From NCBI GenBank assembly GCA_015179125.1, contig WHVA01000520.1:1-64000 (forward strand): DNA of 64,000 nucleotides, read 5' to 3'. Under the pieces are notes generated by a model. That model saw only the letters and a program-made list of their open reading frames with translations, did no database searches and was not told the origin of the DNA. The DNA is from Gautieria morchelliformis (taxonomy: Eukaryota > Basidiomycota > Agaricomycetes > Gomphales > Gomphaceae). The position numbers were made by a program, and so were the translations under genes. Of the stretch, positions 12,834 through 23,889 are shown one piece after another (the first letter of the stretch is position 1; each line of letters begins with the position of its first letter).

Positions 12834-14140
12834 CCTCAGTGATAGGCAACACTAATAATATAATTGAAAACTATCTATTTAGTTTTCTACACCTTTTTTA
12901 GATACTATGAACATACACTAATGAACTCACCTCCTCAGTGATAGTCAACACTGAGGAGGGGAGGCTGCACATTGGCCTGTTTCACTCGCATATACTTGGT
13001 CCCAACATTTTAGCACCTGTCAGGCACTGGAGGGCTAAAGTATAATGCATTGGTGAACCACCACAGCGTAAAAAAGAAACTCATCCACAACCACCCACAA
13101 AGGGTTGGTTGGGTTGAAAATGAAAAGAGACAGTAATACAGCCTCGAAAAAATCAAGGAAATTTTTTAAAAATCATAGAATGAATGTCAGCATAATTTCA
13201 GGTCTAAATCAAAAGAAAAATCAACAATATATGAAGGAAATATTGGGTTTGATGTCTGGTGCATATATGCACCCAATATAGTCATGGACACCTGCATCTC
13301 CACATGTGCTCACTGCATAGTCATGTATGCACTGATGCAGAGACCATGGACACAACATGAGCATGCAAGAGGACATGAGACCCAGTCACATGAGTGGATG
13401 CACGACAAACCTGTATATAACAAGCTGTGTGTCATGGGCTGTGGCCACAATATGTGCACACTGTGTACTGTGAAGGCACTGGTGCAACCACGACAAGGGG
13501 GAGCATGATGCTCCCACATCTTGCCTGCAACTGTGTCCAACTCCCACATGTACATCAGGCAACATGATGGACGTCCATGGGTGTCGGTGCGAGTAGGATC
13601 TGTAGAGGACAGGAATTATAGGCAGTAGGTTTGGACTTGGTGCTCAAAAGAAGACTAGAAATCAATTCACTCTCTCAGTGAATTTAGTTGTCACTGTAAA
13701 TATATTATACACTACCTAGAAATCAATTCACTACAGGATTTCTAGGTCAACAAATCGAAAGGAAACAAGACTAATTTACTTGCCTCTCTCAGTGAATTTA
13801 GTTGTCACTGAGAGAGGAGGGAAATGTGTCTCATGCGCATGTACTACTAGCCAGCGCTTTAGTGCCCGTGATGCCACGGTGTGCCATGATAAGCGCCCAT
13901 AGAACGTAGCACGGTAGTGAACAGCCGCAGCTCAAAAAGGAAATTTGTCCACAACCACCCACAAAGGGTCAGTTGGACAGAATATGAAAAGAAGTAGAAA
14001 TACAGCTTCGAAAAATCAAAGAAAAATTTGACAAATCATAGAATGAATGTCAGCATGGTTTCAAGTCAAAATCAAAAGAAATACGAATGGTGGAATCTAT
14101 TTGGCTTGATTTTGGTGCAGGAGCATAAATGCACCCAACA
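12834..14140. repeat. Diverged tandem duplication, about 0.86 kb unit, with perfect hairpins
   Basis: Two related copies lie in direct order. Each begins with a half-hairpin motif (near 12834 and 13668). About 100-115 bp later comes a perfect hairpin: 12930-12959 has 11-bp arms around an 8-base loop, and 13783-13817 has 12-bp arms around an 11-base loop. Each ends with a shared block of about 212 bp (13065-13276 and 13929-14140) that contains ATCATAGAATGAATGTCAGC. Spacing between matching parts is 836-863 bp. Conserved hairpins with changed arm sequences suggest a nonautonomous mobile element or a compensated structure. Confidence 0.7.
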
Positions 14141-15801
14141 GGATCCACCCTGCAACTGACCATTGCAGCATTGCCAAACCCAGAGGCTTACACCTCCTGA
14201 CCCATGGTGGGACATGATGACACCAGCTGCCAGCCCCAGGGGGGCACATGCAATATAAGACCATAAGACTAAAGCAGTGAAAATACCATGCAGCATCTAA
14301 AATAGCTACATGGGTGTAAATTCACCCCCATTCCTTATTCCTGCAATGCAGCCACATTGCTGTAGGTATGATATGTTCCTCGAAGCTGCACCTGTGTGTG
14401 ACCCTGCACCAACAGCCACCACCAACAACCATGCAAGTACTCACCCCCTGCATGCCCACCATGTCGCCATGTGTGCACCAATGCTGCCTGATGCACTGCC
14501 AATGCCATGCATGCCGCTGCAGAACATGCACATGTGCAGTCCACATGCCTGGCTGGCAACCAGGAATATGCTGACAACACAGTCCTCCCACATCCCTGAG
14601 CTGTGGCTCATACCAGCCGATCATGAGCAGAGGATGTCCACACTAGCGGGCTGTGACACTTACTGGAGAGACTGCACAGACACACCTGAGCCCTTGACAC
14701 ATATCACTGTCATGACTCATTTATTATAACCCAATCTGCCCTGGTTCAACTCATCACCTGTCGACATATTGTAAATACCCTATTTACCCGCATTGCCCTT
14801 AAGGCAATGTGCACTACAAGTATCATTAGCTAATGCCTTTGGGTCCTTGCAGACCAACTGTATAGTTCTTGCATGGGAACTGCATGGCAGTTCCCCACAT
14901 CTTAATCTTTACCTTACACTGTCACTATGTAGCACACAGAATAACCACATATTGGCTGAGTTATGCTTGCCCTTGTGACACAAGGCCTTAAGATCTACAC
15001 ATTCTTTACACCTTTTTGAACTTCCTGCAGCTGTTTTCCCAACAAACAGCTGATTTATAGATTCTGCATGCTCTTGAAAAAGATCATGGAGAGGGAGGGT
15101 TTGCATGAGCTCGAATAACCGTGTTTACAGTTATGCGGATGAATTTGTATTGATTTAATTGGACGGGCCTTCCTACCGCGTTTTTCTGAGGTCGTTTCTC
15201 TCTTTAGGGAGGGGTGCATTTCTCCATGTCTCACGGGTGCCACTGTGTCGTTACGCATTTCCTTTGTCATCCCCGGCCCATCCCCTGCCCGTCTATTCTG
15301 ATGTCCCTTTCCTTCTCTGCCTGTGATCTGCCATGGCGTCTGCATCTGTAGGACGTGGAGAAGGTCGGCGCACACTGGCAGCACCTTCTCGATGAGCACC
15401 CCACACCGAAAGTCTCTGCGATCCAGATAATTGCGGCTCTAGCCCTCACTTCATGGCCGGAGGCTACGATGTTTTCCCTGTCTCGGCTTCGCCCGCGTTT
15501 CCCTTCTGTCTCCTTATTTTGGTCCTCGTCTGCCATACAGTGAGTTCTCTTATAGCGTCCTCTCCTTCGCTTATACGTCTTTCACCCTTGTCCCGCGTCC
15601 TTTCTCGCTCGCAGGCTTTTGACTTTCTTTGTTCTTCTCTTGCCTGACTTCGCGCTTATGTGGGGACCCAGGACGGTCTTTCCCCTGTCTCGCGTTCCCT
15701 CGCTAGAATCGGTGATGTTTGTTGGTGCGACTTGTTTCTCAGTCTGTTTCGACTTGAAAAATAGGGGCCCATCACCTTTTCCTCTTCTTTGTTCCTTTCT
15801 C
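14141..15801. other. Stretch without a recognised gene
   Basis: Several short frames occur on both strands, including 14310-14729 on the plus strand. They are Cys/His/Met-rich and overlap each other in different frames, which suggests non-coding low-complexity sequence. The 15350-15800 part is pyrimidine-rich and may hold upstream exons or the leader of the gene at 15802; no exon could be proven. Confidence 0.35.
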
Positions 15802-16515
15802 ATGTCTACTGTTTCATTGATGGCTAACATTTGCCTTCGCGGAGGTTGTCATCAGACTACGCCTCCCATGTATTATTCCTTTTACGACACAGTCTTAGAG
15901 ACGTTGACGGGATCATTTCTTCCCATGGAACTCCATTTGTATATGCCTCCCGGCAAGAACTTGCTCCTCGATGACACTGTGGCACACATCGTGGGACATG
16001 TGTATGCACCTTCGTCGACCGATGTAATGATGGACGGCTTATCCGTAACTCCTTATCCGGGAAAGCCCTCTAGCGAGGACTACGAGGTTACCATTCCAGA
16101 CAATAAGGTTGTGGCCATTTGGGTGTTGGGCGCTGTTTTGAACAATGCCGAGACTGACGTGGAGACGAACACTCGAAAGTTTAATTTGGGGGTGTCGGAA
16201 TACGTTCGCGACAGCAATAAGACCTTCATCGTGGAGTGCGTCCTCTTATTGAGCTTTTTTTATTGCTCCTTTGCTTATCCATGCTATGGCAGATGTGTCT
16301 ACGATGGTAATTCCATGCGTTGGAGTCGCACTCCTACCCCAAATGTTAACACCGTGCTTTATGTGTATGGCACCTTGAAGGAACTCAACGGCCAGGGTAA
16401 CTTCAGCATTATTGTCCACAATGTTGCGATGAATGTGGGCCCCACCACTTTGGCGCCGTGGTCGCCCGGTCATGCGAGGATCTCCCCCGTTGGTGCGGAG
16501 GGGCAATCATGTTGA
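15802..16515 (+). CDS. Hypothetical protein with possible OB-fold features
   Basis: Two exons are proposed, 15802-16235 and 16293-16515. The 57-bp GT-AG intron is in phase, and removing it restores FIVECVYDGNSMRW. The product is about 218 residues; the ATG at 15802 or 15820 is the likely start. Alternating hydrophobic segments (DNKVVAIWVLGAV, NVNTVLYVYGTLKEL, NFSIIVHNVAMNVGP) look like the beta strands of an OB fold, as in RPA-like single-strand DNA-binding proteins. That reading is an inference; no signature residue proves it. Its neighbour downstream is a Helitron-type DUF6570 relic, and some Helitrons carry an RPA-like gene, so it could be part of the same old element. It may equally be an unrelated host gene. 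Confidence 0.45.
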   Translation: MSTVSLMANICLRGGCHQTTPPMYYSFYDTVLETLTGSFLPMELHLYMPPGKNLLLDDTVAHIVGHVYAPSSTDVMMDGLSVTPYPGKPSSEDYEVTIPDNKVVAIWVLGAVLNNAETDVETNTRKFNLGVSEYVRDSNKTFIVECVLLLSFFYCSFAYPCYGRCVYDGNSMRWSRTPTPNVNTVLYVYGTLKELNGQGNFSIIVHNVAMNVGPTTLAPWSPGHARISPVGAEGQSC

Positions 16516-17611
16516 CGTCCTAGGAAATTTGCGGTTCCCATCGCCAAAGCGGAAGATGATCGTGGTGCTGAGTATGGTCGCTTTCCTGAAGGCTGGCATT
16601 CTTCATCGCCTACTTTGCAGGGTCGTTCTGACAGTGGCCTGTTCTCTCCCGAAGGCTCCTCTCACGCCGATCCTTGCAATTTCACCACAAGAAGTGGTAA
16701 GCGGCGGGCGGTTCTTACCCCTTGAACTGTCCTTAGCATCGTTGGAAACCGTGCATCTTGTATTTGTCAGAACTATCATTTTCAGTGTTCTCCATCATTT
16801 CGCGGTGGCTCGTTAAAAGTCGTTATTGTATATTACTTCGCGTCTTAGGATTTCAGTAGCCTTTTTTCAGCCCAATGAAAAGTGATATGGGTCGCATCGG
16901 TTTATGGAACACGACGTCTTTTAATGATCAATGTGTCTACCCTTCCAACGCATTTCTTTTTCTCCTAAGCCAATATTTGTCAGCCTCTGACGTCGCCTGC
17001 CTTGATAGGCTAAGCGGTTGATTGCTTTCGCTGTCTCTTCCAGGTTGCTGGGGGGCCCCTTTCCAACTCTTTTGCTTATGTGTTCATGCAGGAGTTTTTT
17101 GGTGTGCGCCATCCCTTCCCTCATGTACATCTCTTCTGTGAACCCCTACAAGTATTTAATTTATATTCTCTTGCTAATTCTCGTCATCGACAGTTACCGT
17201 CATTCACGATCATTTCATCCCCTCGCCATTACATCTCTTCGTGCTGTTTTTCCTTAGGAGGCATGTCTCGCATTGAAAAGTGAGTGTCATAGACCACCCT
17301 ATTATATATAACTATCGTCCATTCCCTTTCCGATGATTATTGCCTTCGCCTGTCTCTGCTCGCACCCTCACTGACTACTCACTCGAATCACTGACTATTC
17401 AGTCGAATCACTGACTACTCACTCGAAAGCATCCTTTCTCATTGCTTCTGATGTCTTGTCCTCCGCGGGTAAGTTCTCTGTCCTCGAATTGCGTCTCCAT
17501 CTGATGCTCTTTCTGGCCACAATTTACAGGTTTCATTTACACATATTAAATGTTTGAAAGTTCTTAAAATGTTCAAATGTTGATCCTTCCTGCGATGGAA
17601 ATCGATCCTGG
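16516..17611. other. Gene-free stretch with a 20-bp tandem repeat
   Basis: No convincing gene. A short tandem repeat of about 20 bp (ACTGACTACTCACTCGAATC), three units with small changes, lies at about 17367-17428. Confidence 0.45.
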
Positions 17612-19326
17612 ATGACTTTCGATAATGATCATCGTCTCGCCTGTCTACAATGTGCCCTTAAAAAGGATTTGCTCGCGTCCTTGCGTAAAGTTAGACTTCC
17701 TACTTCCTATGTTCGCTGTTCCCATGAACAAATCGCCCTCCTTCTCGTACAGCTTTATTGTGATCATTGTCAATATTTTGCGACATGTTCCAACAAAGAT
17801 TTGATTTCACGCCTTCGTGGCCTTGGTGTTAAATGTGACGTTGACTGGCCTCGCACCTATTTATTGGCGTTGGTTTTTGAAATTACTTATGGAAGTCCAA
17901 TTTTTTCTTTCTTGCGTCAGCCTCCCACCAATATTTCCCATGTAACTAATGCGGACCCAGTAAAATTACCCTACAAGGAGTTGTTTTCAGATCCATTTTC
18001 CTTTTCCTGTCATCAATTGAGTACTTCCATGATCAAAAGTTGTCTTCGGGGTTTACATGTTTCCAGAAGACCATCTGTCCCTCGTTGGTGACTTTTCTTC
18101 TTTGGCTATGAATCTTGTTACTGTCTTTTGAGAACGGTGTCATGTTCTTCAATTATTGGACCGGAGCTCTTTGATACAAGTTTTAATGTGTTATAATCCC
18201 TTCCAAACAAACTTTGCTTTACAACGAAAACATTTGATTGATTGCATTTTATGCTGTGAATACGGCAATCGTGTCGTCCGTGTTATGACCCGCAATAGAC
18301 AGTCGTCCCTTCAACAAATCGTTCAAAAAGAGATCCGCACTGATATTCGTGAAAAAACGACCAACGAAAGTTTTGAAGACAGGTTAGTGATCGTACGCTC
18401 TTGGCCACAGAAGGTTTCACCCACCGTCGTTCAACGTTGCTTAAGAATATATAGAAGCGAATCTTCTTATGTGTTGCCTTCTTCTTGTGCATGCTGTGCG
18501 CGTGCACGTCCCAAACAGCATCTTCATTCCATAACTGTCCATGCTTATCAGCAATTGCCTCATAACTTGTCCATCCTTCATAATTTTGATCCTTTTTTAG
18601 TAGACCATTTTAAACATACAGATCATGTCGATGTATCATATTGTGCACCTGCATTAAACGGGTTACTGCTTTGGAAGGGAGGCATTACATTTCGAGACAA
18701 TGACCAATGCACGGTGATTACTTTGTGCGCAGATTGCTATAATGCTCTTGGTCATGCCAAAATGCCGCGCTTTGCTTTGGCTGATAAGTTTTATCGGGGT
18801 CGCTTACCCATAGAATTTCAAGATTTAACATGGATTGAGGAGATGTGTTGTGCTATTTATCCAACGACTGCTCATGTAACTCGTTTATATGAATCCGGTG
18901 ATCACAAACATCCTTTTGTATATCACAGGAACACTTGTGCACATGAAATGAATGTGATTTCTACAGCAACGTGCTTGCCTTGTACCGTTGCTGACATAAA
19001 CGGTGTACTATCAGTTGTTTTTGTCGGGCATGGCAAATTTGACCCTCAAAAACTTGGAATGTTCTTTCTGTTCGGAAACACAAAATTTGGAGGTTTTTGT
19101 TGTTTTTAAAGGAGAATAATAGACTATACACTGACATTCCCTTGTCTCTTGCGGTATTAGAAGAATATCCTGAGAATGATCCCTTGCCAGGTATTCAAGA
19201 CAGGGTTATATACAATACAACCAATCACGCTGATAATGTCTTTGAAGAAGAAACAGCTGACTTCGCGTGTCATCCAGCAGAGGAATCCTCCCATAACAAT
19301 CCCCAGAAGGATTTCCTATTGCAAAC
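17612..19326 (+). pseudogene. DUF6570-type Helitron-associated protein, N-terminal part, broken
   Basis: Three frames together read as one protein: 17612-18091, 18156-about 19082, and from about 19083 in a third frame. The central part has a cysteine-bearing region (SCACCARAR, LCADCYNAL) followed by the DUF6570 pattern: KMPRFALADKFYRGRLP, LTWIEEMCCAIY, NTCAHEMNVISTA, ADINGVLSVVFVG. In Agaricomycetes this domain normally precedes Helitron_like_N and PIF1-type helicase domains in one very long protein; that is recall of the family. Here those parts are missing. A one-base loss in the A-run at 19079-19083 breaks the reading just before FLLFLKENNRLYTDIPL. The coding trail ends where a retrotransposon fragment starts. 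This is an old, dead element. Confidence 0.65.
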
Positions 19327-20108
19327 AATGGGCTTGTATGCCCCAACTGCAATCAGAAAGAGGAAACAGTTCAGGATTTTCTCCTATCCTGCACAGCACA
19401 CGTGAGACACAGACAACCAGTACTCAACATGTTGAGATGAGACGCACTAGACCTGACCAAGCTCCTTTCTGACCTGAAGTGCATTGATTACGTGCTGGAC
19501 TATGTCAACGCCACCAGACAGTTTCGGCTCCCTCCTCCCCCACTCCAACCCCCTCAACCCAAGACGCAAAACTAACCCATTTCCCCACAGAAGCTTGACG
19601 AACTGACCAGTATATCTTTCTCTGACAGGAACAGATAGTACGATCACTGTCTCGCACCACCTTAATGGCGCTCCCTCAAACGCTCCCCCGCACACCACCA
19701 GCCCCAGCCCTACGCCGTAATGCTTCACGCTCGCTGCCCTTCCGCACCCCTGCCCACACAAGCCATCCCTGCCCCATGCCTTGCCCTCCTCGTGCTCCTC
19801 AAGTGCCGCCACGCACGCACACCCTGTTCATGTTTTGTTCACGGTCACTTTTGTAGATAGCCAAGACACACCCAAAGACTCTTTCTACTGCATTACGGGA
19901 CATGCCCGCACCCGTAATTACTTCTAAACTATTTTATTCTACAGCGCATATTCACCATGGGGTATCAGTCCAACATAGGACTCCCTCGCCTCAAGGCCCT
20001 TGATTAGTTTTCTTGACAATGGTCTCTCATTAGCTACCATGATGTATTATCTTACATGAGCAGCGAGCTCAATAGATACAGATGGATCCAAAAAAAAAAA
20101 AAAAAAAA
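19327..20108 (+). mobile_element. 3' end of a non-LTR (LINE) retrotransposon with poly(A)
   Basis: From 19327 to 19575 one frame reads as the extreme C-terminus of a LINE-type ORF2: a CPNC pair, ETVQDFLLSC, then HVRHRQPVLNMLR, LDLTKLLSDLKCIDYVL and DYVNATRQFR. This matches the zinc-knuckle/tail region that follows RNase H in many fungal LINEs (family recall). An in-frame TGA at 19438-19440 stands where an Arg codon is expected. About 515 bp of untranslated sequence follows, then an A-run of about 19 at 20090-20108. The copy is strongly 5'-truncated, as is usual for LINEs, and appears to have landed in the DUF6570 relic. The exact 5' junction is not visible. Confidence 0.6.
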
Positions 20109-20191
20109 CATATACGAATATATAAGGAGAATAATAGATATTATTAGAAGATTTTGTATATATTTAAACATGTTGGAGATATATATGCATA

Positions 20192-20376
20192 TGAGAGAGT
20201 ATTAGACTACAATATAAAGTAATAGATACTTGGATAGATATTTCTAACAGATATGAGTCGGAGTATTAGTATGAATAGTTATAATGAGAGAGTATTAGAC
20301 TACAATATGGAAGAATAGTACTTGGATAGAGATTTATAACAGGTATGAGTAGGAGTATTAGTATGAATAGTTATAA
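20192..20376. repeat. Tandem duplication, 92-93 bp, AT-rich
   Basis: Two adjacent copies (20192-20284 and 20285-20376) both begin GAGAGAGTATTAGACTACAA and end GAATAGTTATAAT, with about ten differences. The surrounding 20110-20690 is AT-rich and without genes. Confidence 0.75.
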
Positions 20377-20697
20377 TGATATAGTGTATATTAAAAGTTG
20401 ATAGAAAAAATAAGAAGACATGTTCTTGTCAGCAGAGCCATCACTCAGGACGGACAAAAGTAGAATTATTTATATCCCAAAAATAAAATTGCCATATACT
20501 TTCGCCCTCTTCTTTTCTATAATCTGAGAATACATTGGGTGAAGCTACATGTAATAAAAAGTTTCAACCACCTGCCCTCATGTTGCATATCCACAGTGAC
20601 TACCTTCCCCAGGAACAGTTCTATGATATTCCACTCAACTGCTCCATTTTGCCGCCAGTAGCATGGCGCCATAGGAGCTTGGAGGTGTAGGTCTTCT

Positions 20698-22682
20698 CAG
20701 CTGAAAAATCTCTGCATGACCTTTGGATGCCGCAACCTGTAGTGACTGCCATGTTCCCCACCCACCATGTTACCATCTGCTCCATGCTCAAGCAGTAAGC
20801 GCACGATATCCACGTGACCTTGGGATGCCGCAGCCTGTAGTGGACTGCCATGTTGCCCACCCATTGTAACATCTGCTCCCTGCTCAAGCAGCAGTTGGAC
20901 GGTCTCCAAGCGGCCTTTGAATGCTGCAGCCTGTAGTGCAGTGCCATAAAACCCTCCCTGTATATTCACAGCTGCTCCCTGCTCAAGCAGCAGTTGAACC
21001 AACTCCGTGCCACCTCGCAATGCTGCAGCCTGTAGTGCAGTGCCATAAGGCCCTCCCTGTATGTTCACATCTGCCCACTGCTCAAGCAGCAGCCGCATGA
21101 TCTCCGCATGACTTTGGGATGCTGCAACCTGTAGTGGACTACCACGTCCTCCACAGACTGTGTTAACATCTGCACCCTTCTTGAGCAGCAATTGAACTAT
21201 CTCCAACTTGCCTGCGAACACTGCAGCATGCAGTGCAGTACCATATTCCCCCCCCAATGCATTCACATATGCTCTCTGCTCAAGGAGCCATTGAACAATC
21301 TCAAACTCGCCTGCAAGCACCGCAGCCTGTAGTGCACTACCATACATCCCCCCAACTGTGTTCACATCTGCGCCCGCATCCAGCAGCAGTCGAACACTCT
21401 CAGACTTGCTTGCAAACGCCGCAGCTTGTAGTGCCGTACCATACGCCCCTCCCACTGTGTTCAATTCTACTCCCTTCTCACATAGCAGACGAATAATCTC
21501 ACTGTGCCCTCTGAATGCCGCCACCTGCAATGTAGTGCCACAAAATCTTCCCTGTATGTTCCCATCTGCTCCATGCTCAAGCAGCAGTTGAACAATTTCT
21601 GCATGACCTAGCGACACTGCAGCTTGTAGTGCAGTGCCATGTTGCCTGCCCACTGCATTGACATCTGCTTCCTGGTCGAGAAGCAGTCGAACAACTCCCA
21701 AGTGTCCTCGCGAAACAGCCATCTGTAGGACACTGCCATGACTTTCCCTCACTGCATCCACGTCCGCTCCCTGCTGAAGGAGTAGTCGAACAATCGCCGT
21801 GTGGCCTTTTGTCGCCGCAGCCTGCAATGCACTGCCAGACCACTCTTCCTGGATGTTCACATCCGCTCCACGTTCAAGCAATAGTCGAACGATCTCCAGG
21901 TGACCTCCCAATGACGCTGCTCGCAATGCACTTGTATACTGGCCTCCCACTGCGTTCGGATCTGCTCCATGTTCCAGCAGCAGTCGAACCAGGCGGGTGT
22001 GACCTTCTGATGAGGCTTCTTGTAGTAGGCTCCCCCCTGCCGCGTTTGGATCTTCTCCATTTTGCTTCTTTCGGGCATTCGTATGGCTTGATCGGTGGTC
22101 AGGAGCTGAAAGCCATGCCACATCAGTTTGTACCTCCACAGTAACTCCCCTGCCGAGACTATCAGCATTGGTCGAAAACCTATTAAGCGGGACGCACAGA
22201 TGATCGGTGTTCAAGGTGGAGCTCAACAGTTGCTGGAAATTTCTCAGATACTCTAGTGTCTTCTTGACATCACCCTCCTTCAGCGACCAGATCGACGCTT
22301 GTAAGTGATTTAAGCTTCCATGGCTTTTGAATTTCTCTCTGAGATTTTCCAGCTCGGCGTGATAACGAGGAAGGCCTTTGGGGGACTTGAGAAACTTGGT
22401 CAAAGTCGGCAATTCCACAGACGCATCCGAAGCATTCTCCACGGCCTCACGGACACCATTCAGCACTTGTTGAAGAATCTGTAGTTGACCAATTATTCTT
22501 TTTCGGTTTGTCAAGGAGTTCCCGACACTATCTCCGTATCCATATAATGTGGTGACGGTGGCCGCGGTGAGCTGGATAACGGTGACCACGCTCACTGAAA
22601 GGTTTAATTAGCTGTTATTATCCTGAGTATTATATATCATCGACATGCCTGCCGTTGAACTGACTGCCAAAGGATCCGCCAT
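20698..22682 (-). CDS. NLR-like ankyrin protein: N-terminal helical domain plus ankyrins, no NACHT
   Basis: Exon 1 is 22682-22649 (MADPLAVSSTA). It joins exon 2 at 22594 across a 54-bp intron that begins GC and ends AG. The protein is about 640 residues. Residues 1 to about 150 form the helical N-domain typical of Agaricomycete NACHT proteins: VIQLTAATVTTLYGYG, NRKRIIGQLQILQQVL, HLQASIWSLKEGDVKKTLEYL. About 13 ankyrin repeats of 33 residues follow (ALQAAxxGHxEIVRLLLEQGADVN). The NACHT ATPase that lies between these parts in the gene at 29080 is absent. Near 20755 the frame slips by one, so the last repeat reads out of frame and the frame ends early (QRFFS). The alternative frame continues as ankyrin to WSS-stop near 20639. 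It could be a NACHT-less regulator or a deletion derivative. Confidence 0.7.
22595..22648 (-). other. GC-AG intron 1 of the ankyrin gene
   Basis: On the minus strand the donor is GCATGT and the acceptor TTTCAG. The join gives STA-V-SVVTVIQLTAA. The NLR at 29080 has a GC donor (GCAAGT) at the matching codon and phase, which supports this join. Confidence 0.6.
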
Positions 22683-23547
22683 TTGGGTTCCTGGCAAGGG
22701 GTTTACCTCAGGTCGCAGCGCTGTCACGTTCTTTTAAGTTCGACATGGCAGTGCCACAGCATTCGACAAGCGGTTCTTCCAGGTAGAACATCCGTCTTGG
22801 GAAGTTTATCAAGCTCAAGCGATGCTGCCTCACTGTGAGAACAAAGCATCAGTGCCATTGATCCATGTCAGGTGACATTGAAATTAGTTTACTGTCTTTC
22901 CTGTACTTCCTCCCAGCGCGAGTACACTGCCGTATACTTGTTGAGGCATTCATACTTTGCCAATAGCGGACACATCTGATATATGGAGGCGAGTTGCTGT
23001 ACTTACTATTTGGTAGATCTCGTGGAGTTGTGTGCGCAGTCCTGTCACTACGCGTGTACTGTTCCACCGGGGACGAGAGGGGAGATACGAAAGCGGGAAG
23101 CTGCGCGTGGAACTGGGGGTGGACGAGCGATATGTGTGCTATTCTCTATGAAGTTTCGTAGGTGAAACTGCTGTGGCTTGGTCGTCACGTGGGTGGCGAA
23201 TCCGTGCGCACACCCCAGAAAAGGAAATCTCTGCACCGCCGCTTCCCCGACTCCGACTGAAAGGAGGGGAGGGTTCTGTCGACAAGATGGGGGTCGGATA
23301 CCTAGCGTGCCTTGTCAGGTTTAACTCCTAAGATGCCTGTGACTACATGTTTGGCCACCAATATCTGGTACCACTCGGCCCCTTTCCTTTCGATCATTAT
23401 CTCGGGCTGTTATATGTGTCGATCTCCGATGACATTGTATCCCATCAATATCTCGGGCTCATTGCCGTCTTGCACGCCTAATTAGTTTTGCCTGTTCTCT
23501 TTAAAATGTCTTATTGTCGTTCTCTCCTTTTGCTGCTGCGTACCGTT
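22683..23547. other. Gene-free stretch upstream of the ankyrin gene
   Basis: No gene seen. It holds the promoter side of the minus-strand ankyrin gene and the left flank of the CACTA element. Confidence 0.4.
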
Positions 23548-23563
23548 CACTGCGGGAAAAGAC
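23548..23563 (+). repeat. Left terminal inverted repeat of the CACTA element
   Basis: 16 bp, starting CACTGCGGG and pairing with 28219-28234 at 14 of 16 positions. It is preceded directly by CGTT. Confidence 0.8.
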
Positions 23564-23570
23564 TCCACCA

Positions 23571-23760
23571 AACTCCGGTGGAAAATCCACCAGGTATTGT
23601 CGGCCGGTGGAGTTTCCACCGGAGTTGCATCCACCGATTCATCCACCGATCCCTTAGGTGGATCAATTTTTGCCAGGCTGAAGGAGAATCCCTTAAAACC
23701 GCAAAGGGGTTTTCCAACAGCAGCGCCGGTGGAGGATCCGGCATATTATAATGGTATTAC
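23571..23760. repeat. Left subterminal TCCACC/GGTGGA repeat block
   Basis: About ten TCCACC or GGTGGA motifs occur in both orientations. They include a perfect 14-bp inverted pair at 23571-23584 and 23613-23626. Confidence 0.7.
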
Positions 23761-23889
23761 CATGTATGTAGTCACTAGATAATCCATGAAAAATATAAGT
23801 GGATCTCCAATCATTTTCAATGGATAAACCATAGACACCATAGTGGAGTATCCTTTAAAAAGCCATGAATAGCACTAACTGAAAGGTAA

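Noticed and set aside
19109-20138. 15-bp direct repeat AAGGAGAATAATAGA at 19109 and 20124, like a target duplication for the LINE
   Set aside because: DUF6570-type coding continues past the first copy into the supposed insert, so the positions do not fit; probably chance in A-rich sequence.
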